Assembly: GCA_903632075.3 (NCBI GenBank)
Contig: CAHIKZ030001784.1
Location: 82,001 to 146,000, forward strand
Reading direction: 5' to 3'
Source: Acanthosepion pharaonis
Taxonomy: Eukaryota > Mollusca > Cephalopoda > Sepiida > Sepiidae
Length of the DNA: 64,000 bases
Within the stretch, counting starts at the first letter, position 1, and the number at the start of each line of letters is the position of its first letter. The translations under genes were made by a program, and so were the position numbers. Shown in pieces: positions 20,711 to 30,211 of the stretch. The notes under the pieces are model-generated. The model had not been told where the DNA came from. It searched no databases and saw nothing but the letters and a program-made list of their open reading frames with translations.

Positions 20711-21576
20711 CCTTTTAACTATTTTCTTTCAAGTTTTTAATTGACTACATTATGGTGTAATATTGTTTACGCTTTGTTTAACTCCAGTGAGAAAATAAAT
20801 CGGTGTTTTAGAATTTTAGGCACCTTGAAATCATTTGATTGCAATTGCGTATCTGTTAGAAATTTGGTGGGCAGGTACAATTTATTATGGATTTTTTCAC
20901 GAAATGCATACAGGAGAGAGAAAGGAAAAGAAAAATCAAAGTTTTGGATTGAAAATGTAACAAAAAAAAATAAAAAGATAACTGGTTATCACTCCTCCAT
21001 TCTTCATCGCTCAATCAACAAAAATGTAAATATATGCATAATGGCTAAATCAAGAGGGAGATAAAATTACTACCAGAGAATATATCAGTACTATCAAGAT
21101 AATCACAATCGTCAATAATACACAAGCAGTCAGCGTTGAAAATGCAATACATCATCATCGCTATATCCGCAAACAGAACCCACTTAACCAAAGTGGTGAT
21201 GCAAGGCCTAGATATAGGAGTGTGTGAGCACGTCTACATGTGTGTGTGTGTCTGTGTGAAGAATTGTGTTTGACGACACACACAGCCAATCTGAAAAGAA
21301 CCAAGAACACCCCAACCTGCCCCTTGTTGAAAAAAAAACATCACTACATACACTCTCAACACCAAAATAGGATTGCAATTGCGTATGTATCCTTGAATGC
21401 ATGGATGTGCATCAGCGCCTAATCTCTGATTGTTTATATGGGTATGTTTGTGTGAACTAGAATGCGTACACCTGTATGTATGTATGTATGCGTGCGAGAG
21501 TGTTATCCCAAAACGATAGAAGGATTTCCCAATCCCACCATCAAACATAATCAAACATAAATGGATTCAATTTTAA
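20711..21576. other. Non-coding sequence
   Basis: A 107-codon frame (20741-21064 plus) and others have no recognisable domain. A short (TG)n lies near 21236-21257. Confidence 0.45.
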
Positions 21577-21650
21577 CAAGATAAACCAGATTGTCTGATG
21601 AACGCAAAAATGTGAATCCCAGAATCACAAACTCATATCCATACACCTGA
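21577..21650 (+). ncRNA. Decayed hammerhead-like motif (relative of 44978-45022)
   Basis: TTGT precedes CTGATGA, then an extra A, CGC-AAAAAT-GTG, AATCC-CAG-AATC and ACAAACTCATATCC. It matches the minus-strand motif at 45.0 kb in order and in flanks (ACAAACTCA). It has lost the GAAA and part of helix III. Confidence 0.45.
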
Positions 21651-21654
21651 ATAT

Positions 21655-21700
21655 GTTTGCTCTATCACTGATATTGACTGCTTTTCAATAAGTACTGTTC

Positions 21701-21736
<36 letters not shown>

Positions 21737-21795
21737 TGAACATGGAAGTCAACACTCAGAGGCCACGTGCTGTTTTATGCTAGATACAATTGTCA
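21655..21795 (-). repeat. Family J repeat copy 3 with internal (TA)n
   Basis: TTTGCTCTATCACTGATATTGA, a TA run at about 21702-21734, then AAGTCAACACTCAGAGGCCAC and TGTTTTATGCTAG. The TA run sits inside the element; in copies 2 and 4 it is at an edge. Confidence 0.6.
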
Positions 21796-22287
21796 GGCCG
21801 CCTGACGATTGCTATAACGTTTACCAGCGATTGTTTTACCGTAATCAGCAGAGCGCATTCCGATTAACACATATGCATTAGGTTCAAGGCAGCCTTCCCG
21901 TTGTAAATAAAAAGGGTAGCTCCTGGGCCTTAATATAATTGGAGTGTGATTATTATTATTATTATTATTATTATTTTTATCTCGCTGATTCCTTAGGTCT
22001 TATCTTTTTTTTTCCTTATATTTTGTTAGCATTGTGCACAAAATTTACACGTTTGTCCTGTAATGAACCCGATAAGCAAGGATCGAAAATCGTTTATCCT
22101 CTTCTTTGTTATTTTATTGTTTATTATTCATACTGTTTCGATTCATCTCTTTACGGTGAGCTATTTTATAATGCTTACTCTTCTATCACTTGATTTTTAA
22201 TACAATTTTAATATCTCCGTTTTTATAGCATTAATAAAGATTTCTGCCACGATAGACTGTTCACACACACACACACACACACACATA
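21796..22287. other. Non-coding sequence with (TTA)n and (CA)n
   Basis: A short TTA/ATT run lies near 21948-21976 and a CA run at 22261-22286. Nothing else recognised. Confidence 0.5.
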
Positions 22288-22492
22288 TCTCAAAATAATA
22301 GAAAGAACAGATGGAGTAAAAAACCATAGTTCGTAGCATTTAAAGTGCTCAATACAAAATAGAGCAAAATATTATAATATTATTTATAATAGATTATAAT
22401 AAAAACATTTTGCATCGCTACACAAAAGCTTTCATGTTTGAATACTTTGATTGTACTATGTTTTTATTATAATCTATTATAATGTGTGTGTG
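22288..22492 (+). repeat. Long-hairpin repeat (family K copy 2)
   Basis: The leader AGTGCTCAATACAAAATAG (near 22344) is followed by a perfect 24-bp inverted repeat (about 22385-22408 and 22458-22481) with a loop of about 50 bases. The leader matches copies at 4.06 and 44.83 kb; the stem sequence does not. Confidence 0.65.
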
Positions 22493-23139
22493 TTTCACTG
22501 GATCTTCTAAAACACTTTTCTGTAGAATCGACGAACAATTCCGTTTTTAAATTTGTTGTCACTTTGTCGATTATATAATTCTTGAGAATTTGGGGACTTG
22601 TCTACTTTTTTCTTTTTCTTTTTTTACTTTCAGGATGTTTACATAATCTTAGTTGCGGTTTTTGACAGCCTTTAAATTCCTCGACTACTTAAGTGATACA
22701 ATTCAGCATAAAAAAAAAATTAACCACAATGGTTGATTTACTAGCCAACGCATATAAATATCATTATTTAGAATCTCAGTCTTTATTTTGCAGTTCTTCC
22801 TTTTATGTTTCTGCTTTATCTTTCATCAAGAGAAAAAAAATGATAAGCATATATCAATGGTCCTATCCGTAGAACCATTTTTCCTAACTTGGGAATTTTT
22901 CTGTTACTTAAGGACGTAATATAATTGACTTTTCTTTTCTTTTTATCATTTCAACCAAAGTACGACCACTAAGGAAATAGTGAAAGTATGGGAAACTGAG
23001 AAAACGTTATTAAAGGACAATAAAAGAACGGAGTTCAAGGAAACAGAATTAACAATTGGCGTTGCTTTTTAAATTATTGGAAATCATAATTAACAAAAAA
23101 GCAAGAAGTCAAATAAGTTCCCCAAGCAAAAAGTGCGAG
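22493..23139. other. Non-coding sequence
   Basis: No recognised repeat or coding sequence. Confidence 0.5.
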
Positions 23140-23890
23140 CTAAGAAACTTTTTCAATAAAACTTACGGTTACAACTAACAATTTCAACACTAAGCGCAGT
23201 ACTTGATTGACAGGTCTTATATTAAATTCCTGCAGTTGCAAAATGGGAAAATCACTAGAAGAATTACCATGAACATATTTATAGAAAAGGTACAGGGAGG
23301 CCATGTTACTCACAATGAGGAAATGATTGAAACTGAGATGCCAGGTCAATATCAATAACATTGCAGATTCTTCTTTGTATTTAGTCAAGAATCTCTAGAT
23401 ACACAGTAGAAACACCAGAGCAGACGTGGAAACTATATTCAATGCCCGGATGAATGAAAGACATATAAATGTGATAGATACTGGCAAGAAAAATGGTCTC
23501 GCCAGCACAATGAACCAGCATTCCTAGTAGAAGACTTAGCATTTGATTCGATATAATCATTCCAATCCATATCGGTGGAAAATGTTAGACTAAAAAGCCA
23601 CAACGAGTTACTTCCCTTGATGTTAGCTGAGTTTACTTGAAATATTTTATGCCCGACGACCGTCTGCGGCAATATATTTATTTTCAGTTTGTAAATTGTA
23701 GATCAAAATATGTACTTTGTTATAAATGGGTCGGTTTGGGGTTATAAGATGACAGTGATAAAGAAATCTGTTGAACTTAGTATCTGGAAAAGCTAGACTT
23801 GTTGTCTGGGTTAAGGGCAGATAACTGTAGACACCGGGAAGAGTCATGATCCTGACAATATCAACATTCAAGATTTCCGCTTACACGCCT
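23140..23890 (-). pseudogene. LINE remnant, RT C-terminal part (type L-A)
   Basis: Minus-strand frames include STDMDWNDYIESNAKSSTRN, then shifted CQYLSHLYVFHSSGH. Farther down, ASLYLFYKYVHGNSSSDF appears. These are the post-catalytic motifs of jockey/CR1-like LINEs: WNDHI-IAK-ASRKLG, then a RP-MEY region (lost here), then SLSLFYRYFHG-CS. Order and strand agree, and frames change at least twice. It overlaps in content with the remnant at 4.94-5.25 kb, so they are two copies of one family. No catalytic box remains. Confidence 0.75.
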
Positions 23891-24067
23891 GAAAAGGCTC
23901 CAAACTCTAATCAGCGTTTGACAAGATAGGCAAAACAAACCCGTGCGACAGATAAGAAACAACCTCCAAATTCAACACTTTTGGAGTTAGGAAGATCAAG
24001 ATATCGCGATAATGCCCAACAAATACTCTGATATATTTAGAATGTTAAAGTTGCTATTTTGAATTAT

Positions 24068-24480
24068 TCAACACATCCATGTTTTGTTTTTTTTTACTCC
24101 GATTCTTAGCTCACATTTCGGGCCATTTCTCTCACTGACAATCATACGTCTTGTTTTCTTAGAATTGTTGTTTAGTCTTTTCTTCTCGCTTTCCGAGCCT
24201 ACATCCTGTAGGAATTTCTGCATTTTCCTTTCTAGGTCTGCTATATACACTGTAACATCTGCATGTCTTAACTGCATAGGATTGCGTCCACTGATAATAA
24301 ATCTTGCTAGGATTTCTGGTTCTGTCAGGATTGCCTCACTGTAAACGTTAATTTAGCTCGGTAAGAAGACACATCCTTGTCTTACGCCCCTTTCTATATT
24401 TGTTCATTGACTGACTTCATTTTCTATCCATATGATGGCGGTTTGCTCCCAGTAGAAGTTCATCTTTAAATTGCATGACT
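24068..24480 (-). pseudogene. LINE remnant around the RT catalytic box (type L-B)
   Basis: The minus strand encodes RHADVTVYIADLERKMQKFL, then SESEKKRLNNNSKKTRRMIV. This aligns with RYADDTVLIADTEKKLQNLL at 55.5 kb, the RT motif with the catalytic YADD. In this copy the tyrosine and the second aspartate of the box are changed (YADD to HADV), so it cannot be active. Upstream on the same strand, decayed segments continue to about 24.48 kb. Confidence 0.7.
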
Positions 24481-24756
24481 TCTAAATCTAAGGAACATAG
24501 TCTAACCTACTATTTTACCCGTAGATAAACGAGTGAAGAAAGTAATGGAAGTATTTCACAATAGGGAAGTCACACTTGAACCTAGTTAACCGGTTGTACT
24601 TACTACGCCACCCGTATTTTTTTATAATTTCATAAAGCTGTACATAAAAATTTATTTAATTTATTTAAATTTATATTAGTAAAAAAATGTTTAAATGGTA
24701 AAATAATGTCTCCCTTAAAACGGATTTACGATCATATCATGTTGAAACACACCCGT

Positions 24757-24760
<4 letters not shown>
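24481..24760. other. Non-coding AT-rich sequence
   Basis: Nothing recognised. Confidence 0.5.

Positions 24761-24761
<1 letters not shown>

Positions 24762-24820
<59 letters not shown>
24762..24820. repeat. (TA)n(TG)n microsatellite
   Basis: TA run of about 44 bases followed by a TG run. Confidence 0.95.
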
Positions 24821-24821
<1 letters not shown>

Positions 24822-24824
24822 TCT

Positions 24825-25175
24825 GGGTATGACGATGAACTACATCCGGCAGCAAGTCTTCTCATCGGGAGATTGGAGGGTTTGAGTAGCGTGGAACCAC
24901 CTTTTAATTGCTGTTGTTCCCAGGCCCGCCCTGACCCGGGGTGGTAGCACCTGTTAGGATCCCAGCTATGGGCAAATAGTGTCTACCAGGGCTGACCAAG
25001 CTTTTTAGTGTTATAGAACACAACACAATTGGTCTAGGAGATGGAAAACTCTTACACGAAAAGCCTGAGGTATATTGTCTGCTTCTTCTGTGACATTTAT
25101 TTGCACCGACTGAGTGTATCAATAGTTCCGAAAAGTGTGGATGGTTCTGCACAAGCTTTCACCACTTTAATCATA
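24825..25175 (+). repeat. Family E dispersed repeat copy 1
   Basis: Contains GGGTATGACGATGAACTACA, TCCGGCAGCAAG, TTAATTGCTGTTGTTCCCAG, CCCGGGGTGGTAGCACCTGT and CAGCTATGGGCAAATAG. The late block is AAAGTGTGGATGGTTCTGCAC. A last block (GACGGGAGAGTCCA) follows at 25.48-25.55 kb after an L-C fragment. Other copies: 27.3, 32.0, 44.3, 60.5, 63.2 and 63.65 kb. Confidence 0.7.
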
Positions 25176-25219
25176 TCACTTGTGTGGGCTTTCTGGCGGT
25201 TTACCTAGATTCATTCTTT

Positions 25220-25440
25220 TGTCAGCTGTCACTATACAACATAACACACTTGAGCGCTTAGCCTTCGAGCGGGTAGAATGGAGATCAACGTGTTTTAGTG
25301 GACTCAGCAGTTTTCAATCTGCTTGTCTGAATCATCTTCAAGAAGCGAGAGCAAGATCTAAAAGGTCAGCCAATCTAACAGTGATCTCATCTCATATTCC
25401 TCACTCTTGCTCCATATGTGGCCTCTTTGTAAATCACTAG
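25220..25440 (+). pseudogene. LINE C-terminal zinc-finger remnant (type L-C)
   Basis: Encodes LERLAFERVEWRSTCFSGLS, then SFQSACLNHLQEARAR, and ends HSCSICGLFVNH. The order 'LA-R--WR----GL--FE' followed by a C--CG zinc-finger motif is the known C-terminus of the LINE class whose upstream part is seen at 11.28-11.79 kb. Only one cysteine pair and one histidine remain before the stop. It lies inside a family E repeat and may have inserted there. Confidence 0.65.
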
Positions 25441-25479
25441 CGGGTCTTAAATGCCACTTAAGCTTATCGCACAAAATTT

Positions 25480-25550
25480 CATAACTGAATCAACTAAGCT
25501 GTCAGATCCTCATATGTCGAAACCGACGGGAGAGTCCATTATTATTAGTA
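25480..25550 (+). repeat. Family E 3' block
   Basis: AGCTGTCAGATCCTCATATG-TCGAAACCGACGGGAGAGTCCA (in two pieces) matches the ends of family E at 32.1 and 44.6 kb. Confidence 0.65.
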
Positions 25551-25955
25551 TTGTGTATGGTTATGTCATGCTATGCATGGTTATGTTATGTCATGCTATG
25601 CATGGTTATGTTATGTCATGCTATGCATGGTTATGTTATGTCATGCTATGCATGGTTATGTTATGTCATGCTATGCATGGTTATGTTATGTCATGCTATG
25701 CATGGTTATGTTATGTCATGCTATGCATGGTTATGTTATGTCATGCTATGCATGGTTATGTTATGTCATGCTCTCTATGGTTATGTTATGTCATGCTCTC
25801 TATGGTTATGTTATGTCATGCTCTCTATGGTTATGTTATGTCATGCTCTCTATGGTTATGTTATGTCATGCTCTCTATGGTTATGTTATGTCATGCTATC
25901 TATGGTTATGTTATGTCATGCTATCTATGGTTATGTTATGTTGTGTGTATGTTAT
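25551..25955. repeat. 25-bp tandem satellite with three variant blocks
   Basis: Sixteen or so copies of a 25-base unit, GGTTATGTTATGTCATGCT plus a variable 6-base end. The end is ATGCAT in the first eight or nine units, CTCTAT in the next five and ATCTAT in the last two. Because 25 is not a multiple of three, all three forward frames stay open and repeat every 25 codons; the three 128-177-codon frames are products of this, not genes. Confidence 0.95.
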
Positions 25956-26145
25956 GTAGGTACGTGTGTGTGTGTAAAAATTGATTCTGTCCAAAATGAA
26001 AACTTACGCCCTATCAGCTATCTCCTTTCTAAAAAAAATACTTTTTCCCAGGCCAGCATACATGACCATAAAAATATTTAATGAAAATGTTTAATTCAAG
26101 ATCTTCTATCATTACAAATAATTAATCTATCAAATTAAAATATAA
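25956..26145. other. Non-coding AT-rich sequence
   Basis: A short TG run lies near 25965-25974; nothing else. Confidence 0.5.
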
Positions 26146-26198
26146 AATTTGCTCACCTTCTATGGTAATTTACCCACGCGCGCATGGTCTCTCCCAGC

Positions 26199-26206
26199 TA
26201 TAAATA
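26199..26206 (+). promoter_or_regulatory. TATA box candidate
   Basis: TATAAATA followed by G, in a locally GC-richer context. It has no downstream gene in the window; if functional it belongs to the surrounding retroelement end. Confidence 0.4.
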
Positions 26207-26524
26207 GGAGCAAGTACTGCTTTTGGGAGAGGGGAGTTTTCCAGCAGTCAGTTCTGTCAATCAGACCGAATATTCTTGCTGTAACACTCTCGTTTGTATA
26301 CGTCTGTATTAATGCTCCTGTTAATATATTTGTTTAACTCCATTCCTATCTTTGTGTCTATATTTCTGGCCCTTAACAAGGCCATAACACTTACGTTTAT
26401 TATATATTCAATTACAGCACTAAGCGTCCCCCATAGTTTACCTTTCCTTACACTTCACGGATATTTTAGAGCGTTCTTGAATGTAAAAATTATGATATTT
26501 TTACTTATGTTTATAAATCTTACA

Positions 26525-26568
26525 TTTACTTTGATAAAGTCTCTCAGGGGACGAAACGCGTCGGTAAA
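26525..26568 (+). ncRNA. Hammerhead-like motif with U3-A8 core pair (family C)
   Basis: Helix I TTTACT (26525-26530) pairs with GGTAAA (26563-26568), allowing one G-T. The core is TTGATAA, then an extra A, helix II GTCTC-TCAG-GGGAC, GAA, ACGCGT and C, giving the canonical GUC cleavage triplet. Against CUGANGA, C3 is U and G8 is A. Residues 3 and 8 pair in known hammerhead structures, so the double change keeps a pair. Helix III is a loopless ACGCGT palindrome. Confidence 0.5.
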
Positions 26569-26669
26569 GAAATGTTTTCGTTTTGTCTTTAAAATACACA
26601 CACATATTATATCTTGGCGACAACCTTCTGTTTATACGCGTTTCCTTGACTGTGACAGTCAAAGAAAGT

Positions 26670-27084
26670 TGTTTTTTTTTTTTTTAATTATCTTTCTTGC
26701 GTTGCCTTTTTGAGGAGCTAACAGAGTGTAAAAACTGTTCGTAATGATTATTGTTTAAAGCGCTTTCGACTAATTCATCATCCATTTTTATGGGGTTCGT
26801 TCTTAATGTTTTCCTGTGTTTGCTTAGATCTTGTTAAAACATGGCAAACATAGGCGTAACTAAGTTTCACGGTGATCGGGCACGCGAAATAATCTGTCAG
26901 ACGTTTAATTAAAATTTTAAATTAGAATTTTTAGCTCCGCGTAAGCTTGTCATGTTTTGAATAAGATATGAAAATGAACGAAACACGATAGTATTAGTGG
27001 CTCTGTCATCTAGATATTGAGCACTATATTCATCAGTCGACGATAATATGTATTTAATTGTAATTACATTCCACTTAAGTAATT
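26670..27084. other. Non-coding sequence
   Basis: Includes a short family-J-like piece (TAGATATTGAGCACTATATTC, 27010-27030). Otherwise nothing. Confidence 0.5.
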
Positions 27085-27236
27085 GTTTATATAGAGTAAA
27101 CATTGAGGTCAACACCCAGGTGGCAACAGTCTGTTTCATGCTTAAACGTATTAATCAGTCCACTTTTATATTTAGATACCCTATATCCTTGATACTGGGC
27201 ACAAAAATACTGCATACCTTAAAACCATATTTTGAT
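27085..27236 (+). repeat. Family J repeat copy 4
   Basis: AACATTGAGGTCAACACCCA, GGCAACAGTCTGTTTCATGC, CACTTTTATATTTAG, CCTATATCCTTGATACTGGG and CATACCTTAAAACCATATTT in order. This is the best-preserved copy with both halves. Confidence 0.7.
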
Positions 27237-27291
<55 letters not shown>

Positions 27292-27294
27292 ATA
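27237..27294. repeat. Palindromic (CA)n(TA)n(TG)n microsatellite
   Basis: About 10 bases of CA, 32 of TA and 14 of TG. The whole tract is its own reverse complement and can extrude as a cruciform. Confidence 0.95.
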
Positions 27295-27334
27295 AGGGAG
27301 ATAGAGCATAGTTTGCTTTCCTGTTTTTATTTTC

Positions 27335-27660
27335 TGTGGCCGTCCAGGGTATGACGATAAACTACATCCGGCAGCAAGGCCTCTGATCGGGATGTTTTGA
27401 GGAGTGTATAAGCACCTCTTAATTGCTGCTGTTACCAGATACATCCTGCTCCGGAGTGCTGTGATGGGGAATTAGTCAACCCTAAGACAGTGACAAAAAC
27501 ACTATGAAAGTATAGAAAGTTTTATTGTAAAAATAACAGCAATACACTTTCATAGTAAAAAAAAATACCAGCAATACATTTTAAAAACAAAATTAATAGT
27601 GCTCCCAAGAAAATTAAAGTTCGACATTTAATGATACATACGGGGTTGATATACTCATAC
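27335..27660 (+). repeat. Family E repeat copy 2
   Basis: GGGTATGACGATAAACTACA, TCCGGCAGCAAGGCCTCTG, CACCTCTTAATTGCTGCTG. The tail has repeated ACCAGCAATACATTTT blocks, shared with 63.4 kb and inverted at 60.5 kb. Confidence 0.7.
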
Positions 27661-27945
27661 ACAAACAATATTTTTCTTTGGTTCTAAGTTTTGGTATTTG
27701 GAATAAATTTTCTTTATGCTATGAGATTTTAGCAAATATTTTTTTCCTTGATCTGGTTGTAGGTACAAATTTGTTTTTGTGTCTACATTGCGAAATGACC
27801 TCCATTTTTTTTTTCTGTTTAGGGGTTGAAACCTATATGGAAAGGTGATTATGAATTTTCTCCTCAAGGCAATGATTTTTGCACACTGGTGTTGTTTCTT
27901 GTTATTTCAATTAATTTTGGTGTCTTGTTTCAGTTGACATATATA
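27661..27945. other. Non-coding sequence
   Basis: A 70-codon minus frame shows no recognisable domain. Confidence 0.45.
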
Positions 27946-27947
27946 TA

Positions 27948-28165
27948 TGTGGCCGAGTAGTTGGAACGTTCCATTTCCGAACATTAGACCGGGGTTCGAA
28001 TCTCACTATGGTCGTGTTGTCAGGAAGTTGACTGCTTTATGTTATCGGTCTGAAGATGGCGATCCAGCGTACCTGAAAACCTTGCCACGGGTTGACCGAA
28101 GCCCTGGCAGTAAAGTGGGTTATCTGTCAATGTTTATGCTAGCACGAAGTTACGAATCATTGTGA
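27948..28165 (+). repeat. tRNA-derived SINE (family F) with strong A and B boxes
   Basis: The A box TGGCCGAGTAGTTGG fits TRGCNNAGYNGG exactly. The B box GGTTCGAATCT lies about 45 bases downstream, as in a tRNA gene. The acceptor ends do not pair, so it is not a functional tRNA. The body contains CTGAAGATGGCGATCC and CTTGCCACGGGTTGACCGA. TCGGT before CTGAAGA pairs with ACCGA after it, giving a weak hammerhead-like layout. Confidence 0.65.
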
Positions 28166-29094
28166 TCGAAGATTCGAACGCACTGGCTTTGTTCAACATT
28201 CTGATCATAACATAGAAACCGTAATTAATCTAAGCATATTTGTATAAATGATGTATTTTGTGCTGTTTTTTTTTCTCGATAAATACGTTAAAATTCACAT
28301 TAGCGCTAATCACTGCACCTACAGCTTGCACAACATTGCAACGACGCAAAGAATCCCAGAGACAAGCAGATGCGACATATCCGGATAAGCACGGAGACGG
28401 GTGTTTGTGATCCATCATTCTCGGGTAGTGGAGGCTCTATCCAACCCAGGCATTTCTACGCAACCCCGTGCACGATATATAATCCTATAAGTGACAGACG
28501 TATAATCTCCTTAATTACAGTTCTACATTTTCCTTAGCCAAAGGGCTGCAAGAAATTGTTTCAGGTTTATTGTGAATATTTTATATATTTTTAAGAATAA
28601 AGTTTCCTCTCTAATTCTTGCATTGCTATCTACCTACTCGATTTTCATTTTAAACAGACGCGTTTATGGTAGCATACGTTGTGATATCTGTTGACACAAT
28701 CATTGATATACACGACATCAAATTAACTGCTAGCCCTTTATAGACAGATCAGTGACCCCGTTTTTTGCTTTCGTAGATGAATAAACTATGTCCCTATGGA
28801 AATAACAAGGCTCCATTTAGCCTGAATATATCCGTTAGGAAATAGATACCTTTCGGAATAAATCCTACTTAAAAAAAATATGACTCGGTGATTCGTTTAA
28901 AATCCCAACATATTTTGAGCGATAGACCTCATTCGACAAACTATGAGGTAGATGTCAGTATTGGGTAACCAAAGAAATTTGTTTGGATATTTTTTTAATG
29001 TTTAGTTAATACTAGGGACTTTTAGTCTTCAAAAAAATTAATTTGATTATATTCGTCTGAGTCGCGAATAATTTCCGTTTTTGTTTATCAACTT
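28166..29094. other. Non-coding sequence, nothing recognised
   Basis: No repeat copy or coding segment recognised. Confidence 0.5.
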
Positions 29095-29490
29095 TAGTTA
29101 AGAGCGTGTGGAAACTGAAAGCTTACTGACTTTCCATCTTTTTTCTAAGTGTCTGCGTATGGTGGATTGTGATGAGTTGGGATTACCTTCGATAAATTCC
29201 GACTATTGTGACATGGATTAATGACTTTAGAGCTTTGTTGTCAAAGTCTGATGAACGCCACTGTCCGGGTTCAGCTTCCAACGATGTTTCTCCGTAATGA
29301 AACTTCATAAACCAATTTCGTGCCTGTTATGAATCTTTGACCTATAAATAATACGCGTTTTTTTGTTTTGTTTTGTTTTTTTTGGGGGGGGTCTTGTGTT
29401 TTTTGCTTGTTTTTTTTGGGGGGGTCTGTCTTTATAGCGTTATTTCCATGTTTTAACTCGCATAACATTATGGGATGTAAATACACAATC
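29095..29490 (-). pseudogene. mariner (SETMAR-like) transposase N-terminal remnant
   Basis: On the minus strand, HIMLCELKHGNNAIKT comes first. After a low-complexity insertion (G/T runs near 29360-29430), KFHYGETSLEAEPGQW and SSDFDNKALKSLIHVTIVGI follow. This matches the order of the N-terminal helix-turn-helix region of mariner transposases: LLYEF-LG-NA-EAARNI, W--KF--GD-SLED-PR-GRPS, and D---LKALVEADPRQT. A stop and frameshifts are present, and no DDE catalytic part remains. Confidence 0.6.
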
Positions 29491-29904
29491 AATCCCTTCA
29501 CGGGTTGGATTAAGAAATGTATTCTTTAAACCGCTGTGCATGCTGGCATTACCGTACTAAAAGTAAGATAAATCAGTGCACTACTAATGTATTCCACATA
29601 CTATTAGTATTTAGTATGAGCCATTAGTCATTACAATTGGTTACTAAAAATGAATATTACTTTTGATTCAGCCGAATACATTTTTTTCTATTATAAATAC
29701 CACAACAAATAATTGTGCATAATTCGAAAAGCAACTAAGTTTCTTCTTAGCCGCCGAATATTATTAATAATTAGTATGATCCATTCGTCATTACAACTGA
29801 TTCTCCAAAAGAAAATTACTTATGAAAAAACTTTAAAGAAGGAAAACAATAAAAAAAAAAAAAAAGAATTAAAGGGAAATAACTGAAGCATCTGGAAGAG
29901 TCAT
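29491..29904. other. Non-coding AT-rich sequence
   Basis: Two segments share ATTAGTATGA-CCATT-GTCATTACAA (29612-29638 and 29772-29798), a weak local duplication. Nothing else. Confidence 0.5.
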
Positions 29905-30049
29905 GTCACGTGAAACTAGAACAATTTAAAAGGTGGACAAAATAAAGGGTGCGATTCGAAATTCCAATCACCTGAAAAAGGCCGGAACACTGTGAATATG
30001 GCAATGAAGATGAGGATAACAGTCCATAATACCTCATCTCAGAGATATA
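29905..30049 (+). repeat. Family B repeat with internal deletion
   Basis: From CACGTGAAACTAGAAC through ATAAAGGGTGCGATTCG to CCTCATCTCAGAGATATAG. The core is CTGAAAA-AGGCCGG, then the rest of helix II and GAAACG are deleted to ACTGTGAATATGG. Confidence 0.8.
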
Positions 30050-30211
30050 GACAGCCATTATATCCCTAGAAGCTAGTGACTGGATCTAACCAACGTCTTT
30101 ATCCAGTGGGCCATGTGTCCTTGTGAATATGGCAATGAAGATGAGGATAACAGTCCGAATAATGTAAATAATACAAGTAATGGTAATACCTCATCTCAGA
30201 GATATAGACAG
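30050..30211 (+). repeat. Family B fragments (inverted head plus 3' end)
   Basis: 30066-30116 is a piece of the tRNA-like head in reverse (CTGGATCTAACCAACG...CATGTGTCC). 30116-30211 is a forward 3' end. The same composite occurs in the opposite orientation at 9.15-9.3 kb, so the rearranged unit itself was copied. Confidence 0.75.

Larger units (their letters stand above)
26150..26660 (+). mobile_element. Retroelement terminal region with TATA box and hammerhead-like motif
   Basis: A clean TATA box (TATAAATA) lies at 26199-26206. An Inr-like TCAGTT is at 26248-26253, farther downstream than the usual 30 bases. About 280 bases later comes the hammerhead-like motif at 26525-26568, then ATCTTGGCGACAACCTTCTG, which resembles the start of an internal region with a primer-binding-like TGGCGAC. 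No coding sequence follows. I infer a terminal repeat of a Penelope-like or LTR element; boundaries are approximate. Confidence 0.4.

Noticed and set aside
25551..25955. CRISPR array, considered for the regular repeats here and at 34.86-35.49 kb
   Set aside because: Units are contiguous without unique spacers and the genome is eukaryotic.
25451..26081. Three overlapping 128-177-codon frames
   Set aside because: A 25-base satellite unit keeps all forward frames open; the peptide repeats every 25 residues only because of that.
27948..28012. Functional tRNA gene
   Set aside because: A and B boxes are excellent, but there is no acceptor stem and the sequence continues as a SINE body.
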